Notes: generated by a model not told the origin, from the letters alone. A DNA stretch of 40,192 nucleotides from D2472 sp964444385 (GCA_964444385.1 CAYUHD010000006.1:1-40192); one strand, 5' to 3'. Counted from the stretch's first letter, positions 15,729-25,683 are shown. Numbers and translations are program-made.

Positions 15729-16494
15729 AATCGGGCTCGCGCTTCTCTAAGAAGGCCTTGACCCCTTCCATGTTCTCGGTTGAACCAAAAATACTATTTT
15801 GTACTTCTGCTTCTGCATTAAAGGTATCATCATAAGATTGAACCAGGGAATTATTCATCAATTTTTTAGTGAGAGATAAAGCTTGGGGAGATCTCTTAGC
15901 CAAGTGCTCTGCCCATTTTTTTGTTTCAAAAGATAAATCCTCCAACTCAACCACTTTATTAGCTATACCCATAGACAAACATTCTGCAGATGGAATTTTC
16001 TTTGCCTCAATTGCATATTCAAGAGCACGAGCATACCCAATTGCCCTAGTTAAGAGAAAACTCAGTCCGCCATCAGGAACTAAAGCGATGTTGCTAAACA
16101 CAGACATAATATATGCATCTTTTGCCATAATTCGTAAATCACAAGCCATAGCCAATGCAGCCCCAATGCCAGCGGCAGCACCATTGATAGAGCCAATCAC
16201 AGGTTTTGGCATATCAATAATGTTCTTTAAAAAAGGATGGTAGCCTCTTAATAAAGCATCCTTGGTATCTTCCCAAGATGCATCTCTTTCGGTTAAGTCA
16301 GCCCCTGCAGAAAAGCCTCTTCCTTCACCAGTAATAACCAATACTCTTATCTGAGAATCATTTTTTACAAGTTCAGTTGCATCACCCATATCCCAAATAA
16401 GCTGCTCATTAAAAGCATTCATCATCTTTGGACGATTTATCGTGATCGTTGCGACTTTATTTTCAATCTCTAAACTTAGCGTTTTATAACTCAT
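15721..16494 (-). CDS. Enoyl-CoA hydratase/isomerase family protein
   Basis: Crotonase-fold protein of 257 residues acting on a coenzyme A thioester. Visible: ENKVATITINRPKMMNAFN, oxyanion-hole GRGFSAGADL, and the second oxyanion loop GAAAGIGAALAMACDL. The first catalytic Glu of true hydratases is Ala here, and the second loop reads IALVPDGGLSFLL, with Asp in the place used by PaaG-type isomerases. Isomerase is therefore more likely than hydratase; the substrate is unknown. I start at ATG 16494 because GGAGAG lies 6 nt upstream; an in-frame TTG at 16506 overlaps that site. It follows tilS by 21 nt at the end of the long minus-strand gene run. Confidence 0.85.
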   Translation of the reverse strand: MSYKTLSLEIENKVATITINRPKMMNAFNEQLIWDMGDATELVKNDSQIRVLVITGEGRGFSAGADLTERDASWEDTKDALLRGYHPFLKNIIDMPKPVIGSINGAAAGIGAALAMACDLRIMAKDAYIMSVFSNIALVPDGGLSFLLTRAIGYARALEYAIEAKKIPSAECLSMGIANKVVELEDLSFETKKWAEHLAKRSPQALSLTKKLMNNSLVQSYDDTFNAEAEVQNSIFGSTENMEGVKAFLEKREPDFK

Positions 16495-16515
16495 ATTTCT
16501 CTCCAAATTATGTGA

Positions 16516-17481
16516 TTATTTCTTATTTAGAACTAAATCACCATCACTAAAACTTAAAAAAGCGCTCTTTTGATCATTATCCGCCCTTGACCAATTAACC
16601 AGAGTTTTAGGGCTAGGATTAGAATAAATAAATGCTTTCAAAATTTCATGAAGAATCTTTTTATTAGGCATTGCTACATTATTTTGTTTTATCCAATATC
16701 TGATTATTTCTATACAAGTTTCATGGTCAAGCTTAATCAATAGCTTTCTTTGTAATTTAGGTCCCCTAATACTTGATCCAAATTGTTGATCAAGTAGAAA
16801 ATCGTGCACTTTTTTTTGTTTAGCTACTAGCTCAGATGTCTGTTGAATTTGTTGACTTGCTTTGGGCCATCGATTTGAGGCTAATTTGAGAAGTTCATTT
16901 CGAATAAAGTTGCGGTCTTGATCTTCTTCGAAATTACTTTCATCAGAGATAAATTTTATTTTATTAATTGATAAGTATTCAGTTAAATCAGACTTGGCAT
17001 AGTCTAGCCATGGTCTTAATATCACACCCTCACCTAATGAGCGCTTCCTCATTGGGCCTTGGAGACCATCTAAACCAGTTCCTCTAAAAAGTCTAAATAA
17101 AATCGTTTCGGCTACATCATCAGCGTGGTGAGCTAGCAATAATTGATCATTAAGCTTGAGAGCTTCTTTAAAAATCTTATATCTGCCTTTTCTAGCTGCT
17201 GATTCAAGACCAGATTTTTTAGAATCTACATTGATGGTTTCACATTGCAAAGTAATGTCCCTTTCCTCGCAAAATCTTTGACAGTGCTCCTGCCACACAT
17301 CAGAATTCTTACTTAATGAGTGATTAACATGGATGGCTGAAAGAGTTCCAAATAAAAGTTTTTTCTGTCTTAATTCATAACAAAAATGTAAAAGAGCAGA
17401 TGAATCTCCTCCACCACTGAAAGCCACAAAAATATTTTTATTTGGGTCAACTAAGTCAAAAAAATCTTTTGTGTTAAACAA
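16516..17481 (-). CDS. tilS: tRNA(Ile)-lysidine synthase
   Basis: Modifies cytidine 34 of the CAU-anticodon tRNA to lysidine so that it reads AUA as isoleucine. The PP-loop ATP pyrophosphatase motif FSGGGDSS lies at residues 21-28, then IHVNHSLS, HHADDVAETILFRLFRGTGLDGL and ESNFEEDQDRNFIRNEL, all typical of TilS. At 321 residues it has the catalytic domain and part of the substrate-binding domain but lacks the C-terminal domain of the 432-residue E. coli protein, as many streamlined bacteria do. The start is TTG at 17481, 2 nt after the accA stop; the order accA-tilS is the same as in E. coli. Confidence 0.93.
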   Translation of the reverse strand: MFNTKDFFDLVDPNKNIFVAFSGGGDSSALLHFCYELRQKKLLFGTLSAIHVNHSLSKNSDVWQEHCQRFCEERDITLQCETINVDSKKSGLESAARKGRYKIFKEALKLNDQLLLAHHADDVAETILFRLFRGTGLDGLQGPMRKRSLGEGVILRPWLDYAKSDLTEYLSINKIKFISDESNFEEDQDRNFIRNELLKLASNRWPKASQQIQQTSELVAKQKKVHDFLLDQQFGSSIRGPKLQRKLLIKLDHETCIEIIRYWIKQNNVAMPNKKILHEILKAFIYSNPSPKTLVNWSRADNDQKSAFLSFSDGDLVLNKK

Positions 17482-17483
17482 AA

Positions 17484-18428
17484 TCAGGCACCGATTTTAA
17501 TTAAGCGCTGATAGCGTCTTTTTAATAACTCCTCTTGAGAGAATTTAGATAGCTCTGCTATATTCGTTAATAAGGACGATTTGATATTTGCTGAAACTAC
17601 ATCATAGTCTTGGTGGGCACCGCCAACAGGCTCTAAAATAATCTCGTCCACAATACCTATTTTTTTTAAGTCGCTAGCCCCAACTTTCATAGCTTCTGCA
17701 GCTTCTGGGGCTTTACCAGACTCTCGCCAAACTATTGAAGCACAAGCCTCGGGGGAAGCGACTGAGTATGTGCCATATTCTAAAATTGCTACGTGATCTC
17801 CCACTCCAAGCGCTAAGGCTCCTCCTGAACCTCCTTCACCAGTAACCACAACTATAATTTTTGTTTTTAAACTAGACATAACAGCAAGATTTCTTGCAAT
17901 AGCCTCACTTTGACCTCTTTCTTCTCCTTCAACACCTGGATAAGCTCCAGCAGTATCAATGAAAGTAATTACAGTCAGATTAAATTGCTCAGCAAGCTGC
18001 ATAAGTCGTTTTGCTTTTCTGTAACCTTCCGGTTGCGGCATGCCGAAGTTTCTTTTAACTTTTTCCTCTGTATCTCGACCCTTTTCATGCCCAATAATCA
18101 TTACAGGCATACCCTCTAACTTTGCTATGCCTGCAACCAAAGAGGGATCATCAGCAAATTGACGATCTCCGTGGAGCTCCTCAAACTCATCAAATATTCT
18201 TTCAATGAAATCAAAGGTATGAGGTCTATTGGGGTGGCGAGCAACTTGGACTTTTTGCCAAGTAGACAACTTTGAATAGATTTTTTTTCTCAGCGCCGCT
18301 TGCTCTGATTTTAATTTGTCTATCTGAGGTAAAAGCTCAGGATTATCTACAGCTGCCAGCTGTAAAGCTTCTATTTTCTCCGCAACCTCAGCAATTGGTT
18401 TTTCAAATTCTAAAATACTAATACTCAT
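17484..18428 (-). CDS. accA: Acetyl-CoA carboxylase carboxyltransferase subunit alpha
   Basis: Alpha half of the carboxyltransferase that, with AccD, moves carboxyl from biotin to acetyl-CoA to form malonyl-CoA, the entry to fatty acid synthesis. 314 residues against 319 in E. coli. Typical segments: the N-terminal LEFEKPIAEVAEKIEAL coiled region, ARHPNRPHTFDFIERIFDEF, FGMPQPEGYRKAKRLMQLAE and GEGGSGGALALGVGDHVAILE. The start overlaps the dnaE stop by ATGA. Placement after dnaE and before tilS is the same as in E. coli. Confidence 0.97.
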   Translation of the reverse strand: MSISILEFEKPIAEVAEKIEALQLAAVDNPELLPQIDKLKSEQAALRKKIYSKLSTWQKVQVARHPNRPHTFDFIERIFDEFEELHGDRQFADDPSLVAGIAKLEGMPVMIIGHEKGRDTEEKVKRNFGMPQPEGYRKAKRLMQLAEQFNLTVITFIDTAGAYPGVEGEERGQSEAIARNLAVMSSLKTKIIVVVTGEGGSGGALALGVGDHVAILEYGTYSVASPEACASIVWRESGKAPEAAEAMKVGASDLKKIGIVDEIILEPVGGAHQDYDVVSANIKSSLLTNIAELSKFSQEELLKRRYQRLIKIGA

Positions 18429-21400
18429 TTATTTAATTTAATAGCCTCTTCTCCAAATATTTCCTTAAGCAACTTAAGGTTTTCAGATGAAGGCATAAGT
18501 CTAAATTCATCACCAAGTTCTATTATAGCCTCAGAGTTCTCATGTAAAATTTTTAAATGCACTTTACAATTGCCATGCTTCCAAAAGTCTCCATTCATAT
18601 TTTTTAAATTTCTCATATTTAATTGGATAGAGTCGCTTGGTAGATTCCTTGCATCAATCATAATAGATTTATTACCTTGGCTCATTTGTGATTCTAGTGA
18701 AGCCACTGACACAACTTTCATCTTATACATTCTCCGGTTTAATTCCTTAGATCTGTAATCATCAATCTCAACCGAGCCTGCAAAAATTAAAATAGAATTA
18801 ATTTTAAGTAACAAATGATGCTTCTCTAAAACTTCTGTGCTCACTATTCCTTCCATAGTCCCAGTACCATCGTCAAAACTTATAAAAGCAACTTGTTTAT
18901 TAGACCGGTCTCTAATTTGTCTATACGAATTAAGCAGCCCAACTATCTTAGCTCTGGCTAAATCATCTGTAACTTCTTTAATGGTATGAGATCTTAAGTC
19001 CTCGACCACTCCTTCAATTGCAATTACTGGATGGCCTGAAAAATAATATCCTAAGGCATCTCTTTCGTGATTAAGTAAATCCTCTTTTGATAAATCTTTA
19101 ACATTTATATATTTTTCATAAGGATCAAAAGTTTCTTCCATGGATGCAAAGAGATCTGAGGTACCAGCTACTTGAATGCTATTTCTCTGCCCTTCTCTTA
19201 AAATATCCTCCATGCAAGCTAAAGCAACAGATCTAGAAGGAGCCAATGTATCAAAGGCGCCTGCTTTTGTTAAAGCTTCAATAGATTTTTTACCGCCTAA
19301 TCTAATATTTACTTTCTTTGTTAGATCAAAAAGATCTTTAAATGAATGACTTTTCCTTGCCTCAATTACATGATCTATAAAAGAATCAGCGAGTCCCTTA
19401 ATTGCACCCAAACCATATTCAATATCAAGATCTGCGTTCACATTAAAGTATTTATTGCTTGTTTTAATATCAGGAGTTAATACCTTAATCTTCATTTCCT
19501 TACATTCATTGATGAGGGTATTGATTTTGTCAGTATTACCAAGCTCTGTTGATAAGACAGCCGCCATGAAATGCTCAGGGAAATATGTTTTTAAATAGGC
19601 TGTTTGATAAGAAAGCATGGCGTAGGCTGCAGAATGTGATTTGTTGAATCCATAACCTGCAAATTTTTCAATGAGATCAAATATTTTTTCAGCTGTAGTT
19701 TTCTTGATATCATTTTTAGAACATCCATCAACAAAAATTTGTCTTTGTTGTTCCATCTCCTCAATTTTTTTCTTACCCATGGCTCTTCGTAAAATATCAG
19801 CCTGGCCTAAAGAATAGCCAGCTAAGACCTGGGCAGCTTGCATAACCTGCTCTTGGTATAAAATGACGCCGTATGTTTCGGATAAGACAGGTGCAAGTAA
19901 CTCATGAGGGAAGGTCACCTTGCTTTTGCCATGCTTCCTATCAACAAACTCATCATGCATGCCCGATTCCAAAGGACCAGGTCTATACAAAGCTAACAAA
20001 GCAACTATTTCTTCAAACTTTGTTGGCTTTAGTCTCCTAATAAGCTCTCTCATTCCGGTTGACTCTAATTGGAATACAGCAGTTGTCCTTCCTGAGGCTA
20101 GTAGCTCAAAAACCTTAGGATCATCTAAAGTAAGAGAGTTAAGATCTAAATTTTTTTTATTTTTTCCTGTTAGATATTCATTAATACTTTTTAGAGCACG
20201 ATCTATCACTGTAAGCGTTCTAAGCCCTAAAAAGTCAAACTTAACCAATCCAATAGTCTCAACATCATCTTTATCAAACTGAGTCATTAATGAATCAGAC
20301 TGAGGGTCGAAGTAGGTTGGACAAAAATCAGCAATTGAGCCTGGAGCAATAACTATTCCTCCAGCATGTTTGCCAACATTCCTAGCTATCCCCTCAAGTT
20401 TATAAGCTAAATCTATTATTTCAGAGACCTCCTCCTCGTCTTGAATCATTTTTTTAAATATAGGCTGAGAACTAATAGCTTTTTCTAAAGTCATTCCAGG
20501 TACAAACGGTATCATCTTTGAAATACGATCGCCCAAAGCATAAGGTTTGCCTAGGGCCCTAGCTACATCTCTAACAACAGCACGTGCAGCCATAGTGCCG
20601 AATGTTGCAATTTGAGAGACGGCAGATTTTCCATATTTTTGTCCAACATAATCAATAACCATATCTCTTTTATCCATACAAAAATCAATATCAAAATCTG
20701 GCATAGATACTCTTTCAGGATTAATAAACCTTTCAAAAAGCAGATCGTGCTCAATTGGATCCAATGCAGTAATCCCAAGGGCAAAAGCAACTAAAGAGCC
20801 AGCACCTGACCCTCTGCCTGGACCAACAGGAACATCATTGTCTTTAGACCATTGAATGAAATCTGCAACAATTAAAAAATAACTTGAAAAGCCAGTGGCA
20901 TGAATCTGAGTCAACTCATAATCTAAGCGTTTTTGATAAATTTCTTTTTTATCATTTGAATAGGGCTCAATAATTACATCAAGTTTTATCTTTGAAAGTT
21001 CAGAAAGAAAAGAATTAAAATCATGCTCATGTGGAACTGGGTATTCAGGAAGAAAATATTGATCTGTTGTTAAAGTTACATTGCATTTTTGCGCTATAGC
21101 AAAAGTATTACCTATCAAAGCCTCTGGGTCACAGTCGGCAAATAGAATAGAAATATCTTTGGTAGATTTGAAGCATTGCTCAGAAGTAAAAAGCCTTTCT
21201 CTATTTGAATCATTTAAAGTCTTGCCTGTATTGATGCAAACTTTAGTTTCATGAATATCAAAATCTTCTTTTTGAGAAAACATTGCGTCATTAGAAACAA
21301 TTACCGGAATCGAAAATTCAAATGCCAACGGCAATATACATTGAATAAACTCTTCCTCAAAACCTTTTCCTAACCTTTGAAGTTCAATGCAAAAATCATC

Positions 21401-21877
21401 CTGAAATGTTTCTTTAAAAACTTTTAATTCAGTTTTTAAATCTTGATATTTTTTATGTTTTGCTAAATTAAAAATATTTGATAGCGGCCCCCCCGCAATC
21501 ACAATAATATTTTCAGCGCACCTTCTTAAATCATCAAAAGTTACAGAAATATAACCATTTTCCTGTTGAAGCTGAGACTTTGAGATAATACTCATCAAAG
21601 ATTTAAACCCTTTATTATTTTTTGCAAGACATAGAATCTCACCAAATTCTCCATTATGTGATTTTAAATTTAGGATAGTTCCAGCAATTGGCTTGATTCC
21701 AACAGCTTCTGCTTTCTTAAAGAACTTAACCATGCCAAACATATTATTTAAATCTGAAAGGGCTACGGCAGGCATATTTAGCTTCTGGGCATTTTCAATG
21801 ATTTCATTAATTCTTAGCAATCCTCTGGAAATACTAAACTCTGATGAAACCCGAAGATGAATAAAGGAGGATTGCAT
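18425..21877 (-). CDS. dnaE: DNA polymerase III alpha subunit
   Basis: Catalytic polymerase of the replicative holoenzyme, 1150 residues (E. coli 1160). In order: N-terminal PHP domain starting at FIHLRVSSEFS; the palm with GPGRGSGAGSLVAFALG and MPDFDIDFCMDKRD, carrying two of the catalytic Asp; EQVMQAAQVLAGYSLGQADILRRAMGKK; and the tandem helix-hairpin-helix followed by an OB fold in the last 250 residues (AKIVGLLNSYRQIRD). The C-terminus is where beta clamp and tau bind. It lies 2 nt after rnhB and overlaps accA by 4 nt. The epsilon proofreader is not in the window. Confidence 0.97.
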   Translation of the reverse strand: MQSSFIHLRVSSEFSISRGLLRINEIIENAQKLNMPAVALSDLNNMFGMVKFFKKAEAVGIKPIAGTILNLKSHNGEFGEILCLAKNNKGFKSLMSIISKSQLQQENGYISVTFDDLRRCAENIIVIAGGPLSNIFNLAKHKKYQDLKTELKVFKETFQDDFCIELQRLGKGFEEEFIQCILPLAFEFSIPVIVSNDAMFSQKEDFDIHETKVCINTGKTLNDSNRERLFTSEQCFKSTKDISILFADCDPEALIGNTFAIAQKCNVTLTTDQYFLPEYPVPHEHDFNSFLSELSKIKLDVIIEPYSNDKKEIYQKRLDYELTQIHATGFSSYFLIVADFIQWSKDNDVPVGPGRGSGAGSLVAFALGITALDPIEHDLLFERFINPERVSMPDFDIDFCMDKRDMVIDYVGQKYGKSAVSQIATFGTMAARAVVRDVARALGKPYALGDRISKMIPFVPGMTLEKAISSQPIFKKMIQDEEEVSEIIDLAYKLEGIARNVGKHAGGIVIAPGSIADFCPTYFDPQSDSLMTQFDKDDVETIGLVKFDFLGLRTLTVIDRALKSINEYLTGKNKKNLDLNSLTLDDPKVFELLASGRTTAVFQLESTGMRELIRRLKPTKFEEIVALLALYRPGPLESGMHDEFVDRKHGKSKVTFPHELLAPVLSETYGVILYQEQVMQAAQVLAGYSLGQADILRRAMGKKKIEEMEQQRQIFVDGCSKNDIKKTTAEKIFDLIEKFAGYGFNKSHSAAYAMLSYQTAYLKTYFPEHFMAAVLSTELGNTDKINTLINECKEMKIKVLTPDIKTSNKYFNVNADLDIEYGLGAIKGLADSFIDHVIEARKSHSFKDLFDLTKKVNIRLGGKKSIEALTKAGAFDTLAPSRSVALACMEDILREGQRNSIQVAGTSDLFASMEETFDPYEKYINVKDLSKEDLLNHERDALGYYFSGHPVIAIEGVVEDLRSHTIKEVTDDLARAKIVGLLNSYRQIRDRSNKQVAFISFDDGTGTMEGIVSTEVLEKHHLLLKINSILIFAGSVEIDDYRSKELNRRMYKMKVVSVASLESQMSQGNKSIMIDARNLPSDSIQLNMRNLKNMNGDFWKHGNCKVHLKILHENSEAIIELGDEFRLMPSSENLKLLKEIFGEEAIKLNK

Positions 21878-21879
21878 GA

Positions 21880-22422
21880 TTAGACTATGACTCCTTTAAA
21901 AGACTTACGATGATAGGATGTATAACCAGATTCTTTAAGAGCATTTAAATGATGAGCTGTTCCATAGCCTTTGTTTTTTGCAAATTCATAAATTGGATAT
22001 TCTTTATCAAGCTTTATCATGAAATCATCTCTGTGCACTTTAGCAATAACTGAGGCTGCTGAAATTTCTGGAATTAGCTTATCACCCCCAATCACTGCCT
22101 TGCAATTTAACTCAATATTTGGAGTAAATTTTCCATCAACATAAACCAAATCTGGCTTGATGGATAAATTTATTATAGCTTCTTGCATCGCTAGCAATGT
22201 AGCTTGATGTATATTAATTTCATCAATTTTTAGATTCGAGATACTGGCAAAACTATATATAGAACCTTCTTTTATTTTGCTGGATAAAATTTCTCTTTTA
22301 GAGACAGATATTTGCTTAGAATCTTTTAATCCCAAGATAGGATCCCTTAATATTACAGCAGCGGCTGTAACTGGACCTGCCAAACACCCTCTCCCTACCT
22401 CATCGACTCCAGCTATTATCAC
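21880..22422 (-). CDS. rnhB: Ribonuclease HII
   Basis: Cleaves RNA in RNA-DNA hybrids and starts removal of misincorporated ribonucleotides. 180 residues. The motif AGVDEVGRGCLAGPV at 4-18 carries catalytic Asp7 and Glu8, with further acidic residues in LVYVDGK and in AKVHRDD. The start is GTG at 22422, overlapping the lpxB stop (GTGA). The lpxB-rnhB-dnaE order is that of E. coli. Confidence 0.96.
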   Translation of the reverse strand: MIIAGVDEVGRGCLAGPVTAAAVILRDPILGLKDSKQISVSKREILSSKIKEGSIYSFASISNLKIDEINIHQATLLAMQEAIINLSIKPDLVYVDGKFTPNIELNCKAVIGGDKLIPEISAASVIAKVHRDDFMIKLDKEYPIYEFAKNKGYGTAHHLNALKESGYTSYHRKSFKGVIV

Positions 22423-23543
22423 AATATATTTTTGATTTTTTTGGCAGCAACTTTAAAACCTTCTCCTTGCATAGAATCATTTATTTTGGAAAGATATGAT
22501 TGGTACTGTTCGGACTGTGATGATATATCAGAGAAACTATTAACAATTGAGCTAGGCGAAAGATCATGCTGAATTAACTCAGGAAAAATATGCTCCTGAA
22601 GTAATAGATTGGGCAATCCAACAAATGGAGTTTTAAGCAGCCTGCTCAAAATTGCATAATTTAGTTTATTTGTTTTATAGCAAATGATAGGTACTGAGCC
22701 TAAAACAGCCGCCTCCAGTGAAGCGGTTCCTGATGTAACAATTGAAATTGTAGATACTGATAAAAAATCTTGGGCAGAATCAATAGATAACTTATGAGGT
22801 AAATCATTCATGCCATCTAAAGATCCGATCATCTTAGCTAATTTTTTATTTGCAGCAGGAATTAAAAAATATATATTTTGATTTAATTCAAAAAGTTTCT
22901 TTGCTGATTCAATATAAATTGGCATCAATTGAGATATCTCACTCGCCCTACTGCCTGGCAAAATGCTTACAAAATCTTTTGAAGTATCTAAATTGTATTT
23001 AGAAATTATGTCTTCAGTTTTTTTAGGTTGCAGCTGACCAAATGGATGACCCAAAAAAAAGCTTTGCATATTTTTTTTATTATAAAAATCACATTCAAAT
23101 TTAAATAAACACATTGTTAAATCAACATGGGCTTGAATAGCTTTGATTCTATTCTCTCTCCACCCCCAAACCGAAGGACTCACCACTTGAATTGTCTTAA
23201 CTTTATTTGGTTTCAGTTTTTTATGAAAAAACATATTGAAATCAGGTGAATCAACACCAATAAAAATATCAATATCATTTTTAAGAAAAAGATTTAAGAG
23301 TTTTTTTCTGATTGATAGAAGTTTTGGAAGATTAATTATTGGATCGATAAGACCCATTACATGCAAATCTTGATAATCAATTCCTAAAGGGGTAAAAATA
23401 CTATATGCGCTTACTTCAGGACCACCTAAACCATATAAATCAATTGCATAGATTTCTTGCAAGGACTCAATGAGTTTAGCTCCAAGCCTATCTCCAGAAT
23501 GCTCTGCAGCAATAATACCAATTTTTAATTTTTCTTTTGACAC
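22419..23543 (-). CDS. lpxB: Lipid-A-disaccharide synthase
   Basis: Family 19 glycosyltransferase that joins UDP-2,3-diacylglucosamine and lipid X into the lipid A disaccharide at the inner membrane. 374 residues (E. coli 382). Seen: IGIIAAEHSGDRLGAKLI at the N-terminus, VDSPDFNMFFHKKLK, QVVSPSVWGWRENRI, and LPGSRASEISQLMPIYIES for nucleotide sugar binding. The start is GTG at 23543, immediately after the lpxA stop; an upstream ATG would lie inside lpxA. Confidence 0.96.
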   Translation of the reverse strand: MSKEKLKIGIIAAEHSGDRLGAKLIESLQEIYAIDLYGLGGPEVSAYSIFTPLGIDYQDLHVMGLIDPIINLPKLLSIRKKLLNLFLKNDIDIFIGVDSPDFNMFFHKKLKPNKVKTIQVVSPSVWGWRENRIKAIQAHVDLTMCLFKFECDFYNKKNMQSFFLGHPFGQLQPKKTEDIISKYNLDTSKDFVSILPGSRASEISQLMPIYIESAKKLFELNQNIYFLIPAANKKLAKMIGSLDGMNDLPHKLSIDSAQDFLSVSTISIVTSGTASLEAAVLGSVPIICYKTNKLNYAILSRLLKTPFVGLPNLLLQEHIFPELIQHDLSPSSIVNSFSDISSQSEQYQSYLSKINDSMQGEGFKVAAKKIKNIL

Positions 23544-24311
23544 CTATCGAAGTAAGCCTCTTTCAGATCTTTCAATAGATGAGATAAAAGTAATAAGAGC
23601 TGGGTTTTTATCTTGGTTCAATGCATACAAATGTTTGATTGCATCTTTAATAGAATAGCCTTTTCTATAGATTATTCTGTAGGCTTTTTTAATTAAATTT
23701 ACCGAATCATTATCAAAATTATTACGTTGCATTCCAATAATATTAAGGCCTATTGGCCTTGCTGGGTTTGATGCAACTTTTACAAATGCTGGTACATCCA
23801 TCGTAATGAGAGTATTCAAGCCTGTAAAAGAAAAATCGCCCAATGAGCAGAATTGATGAACAAGAGTAACGGCCCCTAAAGTCACATTATTTCCAACTGT
23901 TACATGTCCTGCTAGACTTGCGGTATTTGCAAAAACATTTTCATTACCAACCACACAGTCATGAGCAATATGTGAATAAGCCATGAAAAGGTTACCATCA
24001 CCTACAACAGTTTTAGATTTATCTTGAACTGTTCCGCGATGAACAGTGACCCCCTCTCTAAAAATATTTTCTTTACCTATTTCAAGAGTGGTCGCCTCTC
24101 CAGCATATTTTTTATCAGGCGTATCTTCTCCAATGGTTGAAAATTGATAAAAAATATTTCCATCGCTAATTTTGGTAGGACCTTTTATGACTACGTGGGA
24201 ATGAAGAACACAATTAGGCCCTATTTCAACATCAGGACCAATTACACAAAAAGGACCAATTTTGACAGAACTATCAATTTTTGCAGAGGGATCAATTACA
24301 GAATTTGTCAT
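23544..24311 (-). CDS. lpxA: UDP-N-acetylglucosamine acyltransferase
   Basis: First enzyme of lipid A synthesis: puts a 3-hydroxyacyl chain from acyl carrier protein on UDP-GlcNAc. 255 residues, forming a left-handed beta helix of hexapeptide repeats (IDPSAKIDSSVKIGPFCVIG and following), with the catalytic His in SHIAHDC and the C-terminal helical domain. I take ATG 24311, which follows the fabZ stop by 2 nt; an in-frame TTG at 24335 would add eight residues that overlap fabZ and are not part of the family. Confidence 0.96.
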   Translation of the reverse strand: MTNSVIDPSAKIDSSVKIGPFCVIGPDVEIGPNCVLHSHVVIKGPTKISDGNIFYQFSTIGEDTPDKKYAGEATTLEIGKENIFREGVTVHRGTVQDKSKTVVGDGNLFMAYSHIAHDCVVGNENVFANTASLAGHVTVGNNVTLGAVTLVHQFCSLGDFSFTGLNTLITMDVPAFVKVASNPARPIGLNIIGMQRNNFDNDSVNLIKKAYRIIYRKGYSIKDAIKHLYALNQDKNPALITFISSIERSERGLLR

Positions 24312-24313
24312 GT

Positions 24314-24754
24314 TTATTTCGGTCGATCGGCACAAAGAATTGTTGCTTCACAAACATTTTTTCCACTTGCTTCAGCTTTACAATCAAATTTCCAAATTCC
24401 TCTTTTTTCAGAGCATATGCTGGCATACAAATCAATTGTCTCCCCTGGGCCTACTGGATTTTTAAATCTTACCCTATCTGCACCAGCGAAATAATAAATA
24501 CTACCCTCTTCTGGAGTCTTGTTCATTGTCATAAAGCCCAAAATTCCAGCAGCTTGTGCAAGAGCTTCAATTATCAAAACACCAGGCATTACTGGCTTAT
24601 TAGGAAAGTGACCGTTAAAAATATCATCATCAACTAAAAGATTTTTTTGCGCATGAATGCTTTCACCAAGCTCTACAGAAACTATTTTGTCGACAAATAA
24701 AAAGGGATTTCTATGGGGCAGGTGCTTTAATATATCTGAAAATTGAAAACTCAT
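24314..24754 (-). CDS. fabZ: 3-hydroxyacyl-ACP dehydratase
   Basis: Hot-dog-fold dehydratase of fatty acid elongation, converting 3-hydroxyacyl-ACP into trans-2-enoyl-ACP. 146 residues. The active site is clear: His49 in FNGHFPNKPVMPG and Glu63 in VLIIEALAQ; the beginning LKHLPHRNPFLFVDKI is typical. It competes with LpxA and LpxD for hydroxyacyl-ACP, and its place between lpxD and lpxA fits that balance. It overlaps the lpxD stop by 4 nt. Confidence 0.97.
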   Translation of the reverse strand: MSFQFSDILKHLPHRNPFLFVDKIVSVELGESIHAQKNLLVDDDIFNGHFPNKPVMPGVLIIEALAQAAGILGFMTMNKTPEEGSIYYFAGADRVRFKNPVGPGETIDLYASICSEKRGIWKFDCKAEASGKNVCEATILCADRPK

Positions 24755-25683
24755 TTTGATTTCCTTCTTTTAATAAAGACTGAGGATTTAGCCCAATCTT
24801 TGTGCTCTTGAGCGGGCATTATACCGACATAATTCCCAGGCTTATCAATACTTTTAGTTATAAGAGTGTGAGCTCCAATTAAAACATTGTCTGCAATCTC
24901 TAAATGACCAAGAATCCCAGATAGTCCTCCCATTTGAAGATTTTTTCCAATGATTGTTGAGCCAGCTATTGCGCAAGATGCCGCTATTGCAGAGTTTTCC
25001 CCAAGAATAACGTTATGAGCAATATGAACTTGATTATCTAACTTGACGCCGTCATGAATTTCAGTATTTTCAATAGCCCCCCTATCAATAGTACAGCCAG
25101 CACCAATCTCGACATTATCCCCAATGATTAATTTACCTAGTTGCTCAATTTTATGGTATCCATCTTTATCAGCTGCGTAACCAAATCCATCAGAACCCAA
25201 TATTGAATTAAAATGAATGGTAGTATTTTTTCCAATTTCAACATTCATAACCAAAGAAGAATTTGCGTGGATAATTGAATCTCCTCCTATTTTACATTCG
25301 GGTCCAATGTATACATTTGGACCAATCACAACAGAATCATCAACCTCAGCAGTCTCATGAACAAAATAAGATATACCTTTATTGGTATATGGGTTTTGAT
25401 GCAGATTAAACAATGAAGAAATAATTGCGTAAGCAACATACGGATCATCTGCAATAATCCCTGAAGTTTTTAGATCCTCAGAAAATTCAGGACTGACAAT
25501 AATTGCTGAAGCAGACGAGGTGCTTAAAAACTTCTTATATTTTGGATTTGCTAAAAAAGAAATGCATCCAGAGGATGCATTTTGAATTGTGGCAATTGAA
25601 CTGATAGCAATCTCAGGATCGCCAACTAGCTTGCCATTGACTTTATCAGCTAAGTCTTTAAGGCTATACGATGGCCTTGACAA
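24751..25683 (-). CDS. lpxD: UDP-3-O-(3-hydroxyacyl)glucosamine N-acyltransferase
   Basis: Third lipid A step: adds the second hydroxyacyl chain to the amino group. 310 residues (E. coli 341). An N-terminal uridine-binding domain (YSLKDLADKVNGKLVGDPE) leads into a hexapeptide-repeat beta helix (VIGPNVYIGPECKIGG), with the catalytic His in QVHIAHNVILG. The start is TTG at 25683, 2 nt after the skp stop, with no clear ribosome binding site, which suggests coupling. Confidence 0.95.
   Translation of the reverse strand: MSRPSYSLKDLADKVNGKLVGDPEIAISSIATIQNASSGCISFLANPKYKKFLSTSSASAIIVSPEFSEDLKTSGIIADDPYVAYAIISSLFNLHQNPYTNKGISYFVHETAEVDDSVVIGPNVYIGPECKIGGDSIIHANSSLVMNVEIGKNTTIHFNSILGSDGFGYAADKDGYHKIEQLGKLIIGDNVEIGAGCTIDRGAIENTEIHDGVKLDNQVHIAHNVILGENSAIAASCAIAGSTIIGKNLQMGGLSGILGHLEIADNVLIGAHTLITKSIDKPGNYVGIMPAQEHKDWAKSSVFIKRRKSK

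Noticed and set aside
24144..24637. Several overlapping plus-strand frames across lpxA and fabZ
   Set aside because: All are antisense shadows of two conserved lipid A and fatty acid genes.
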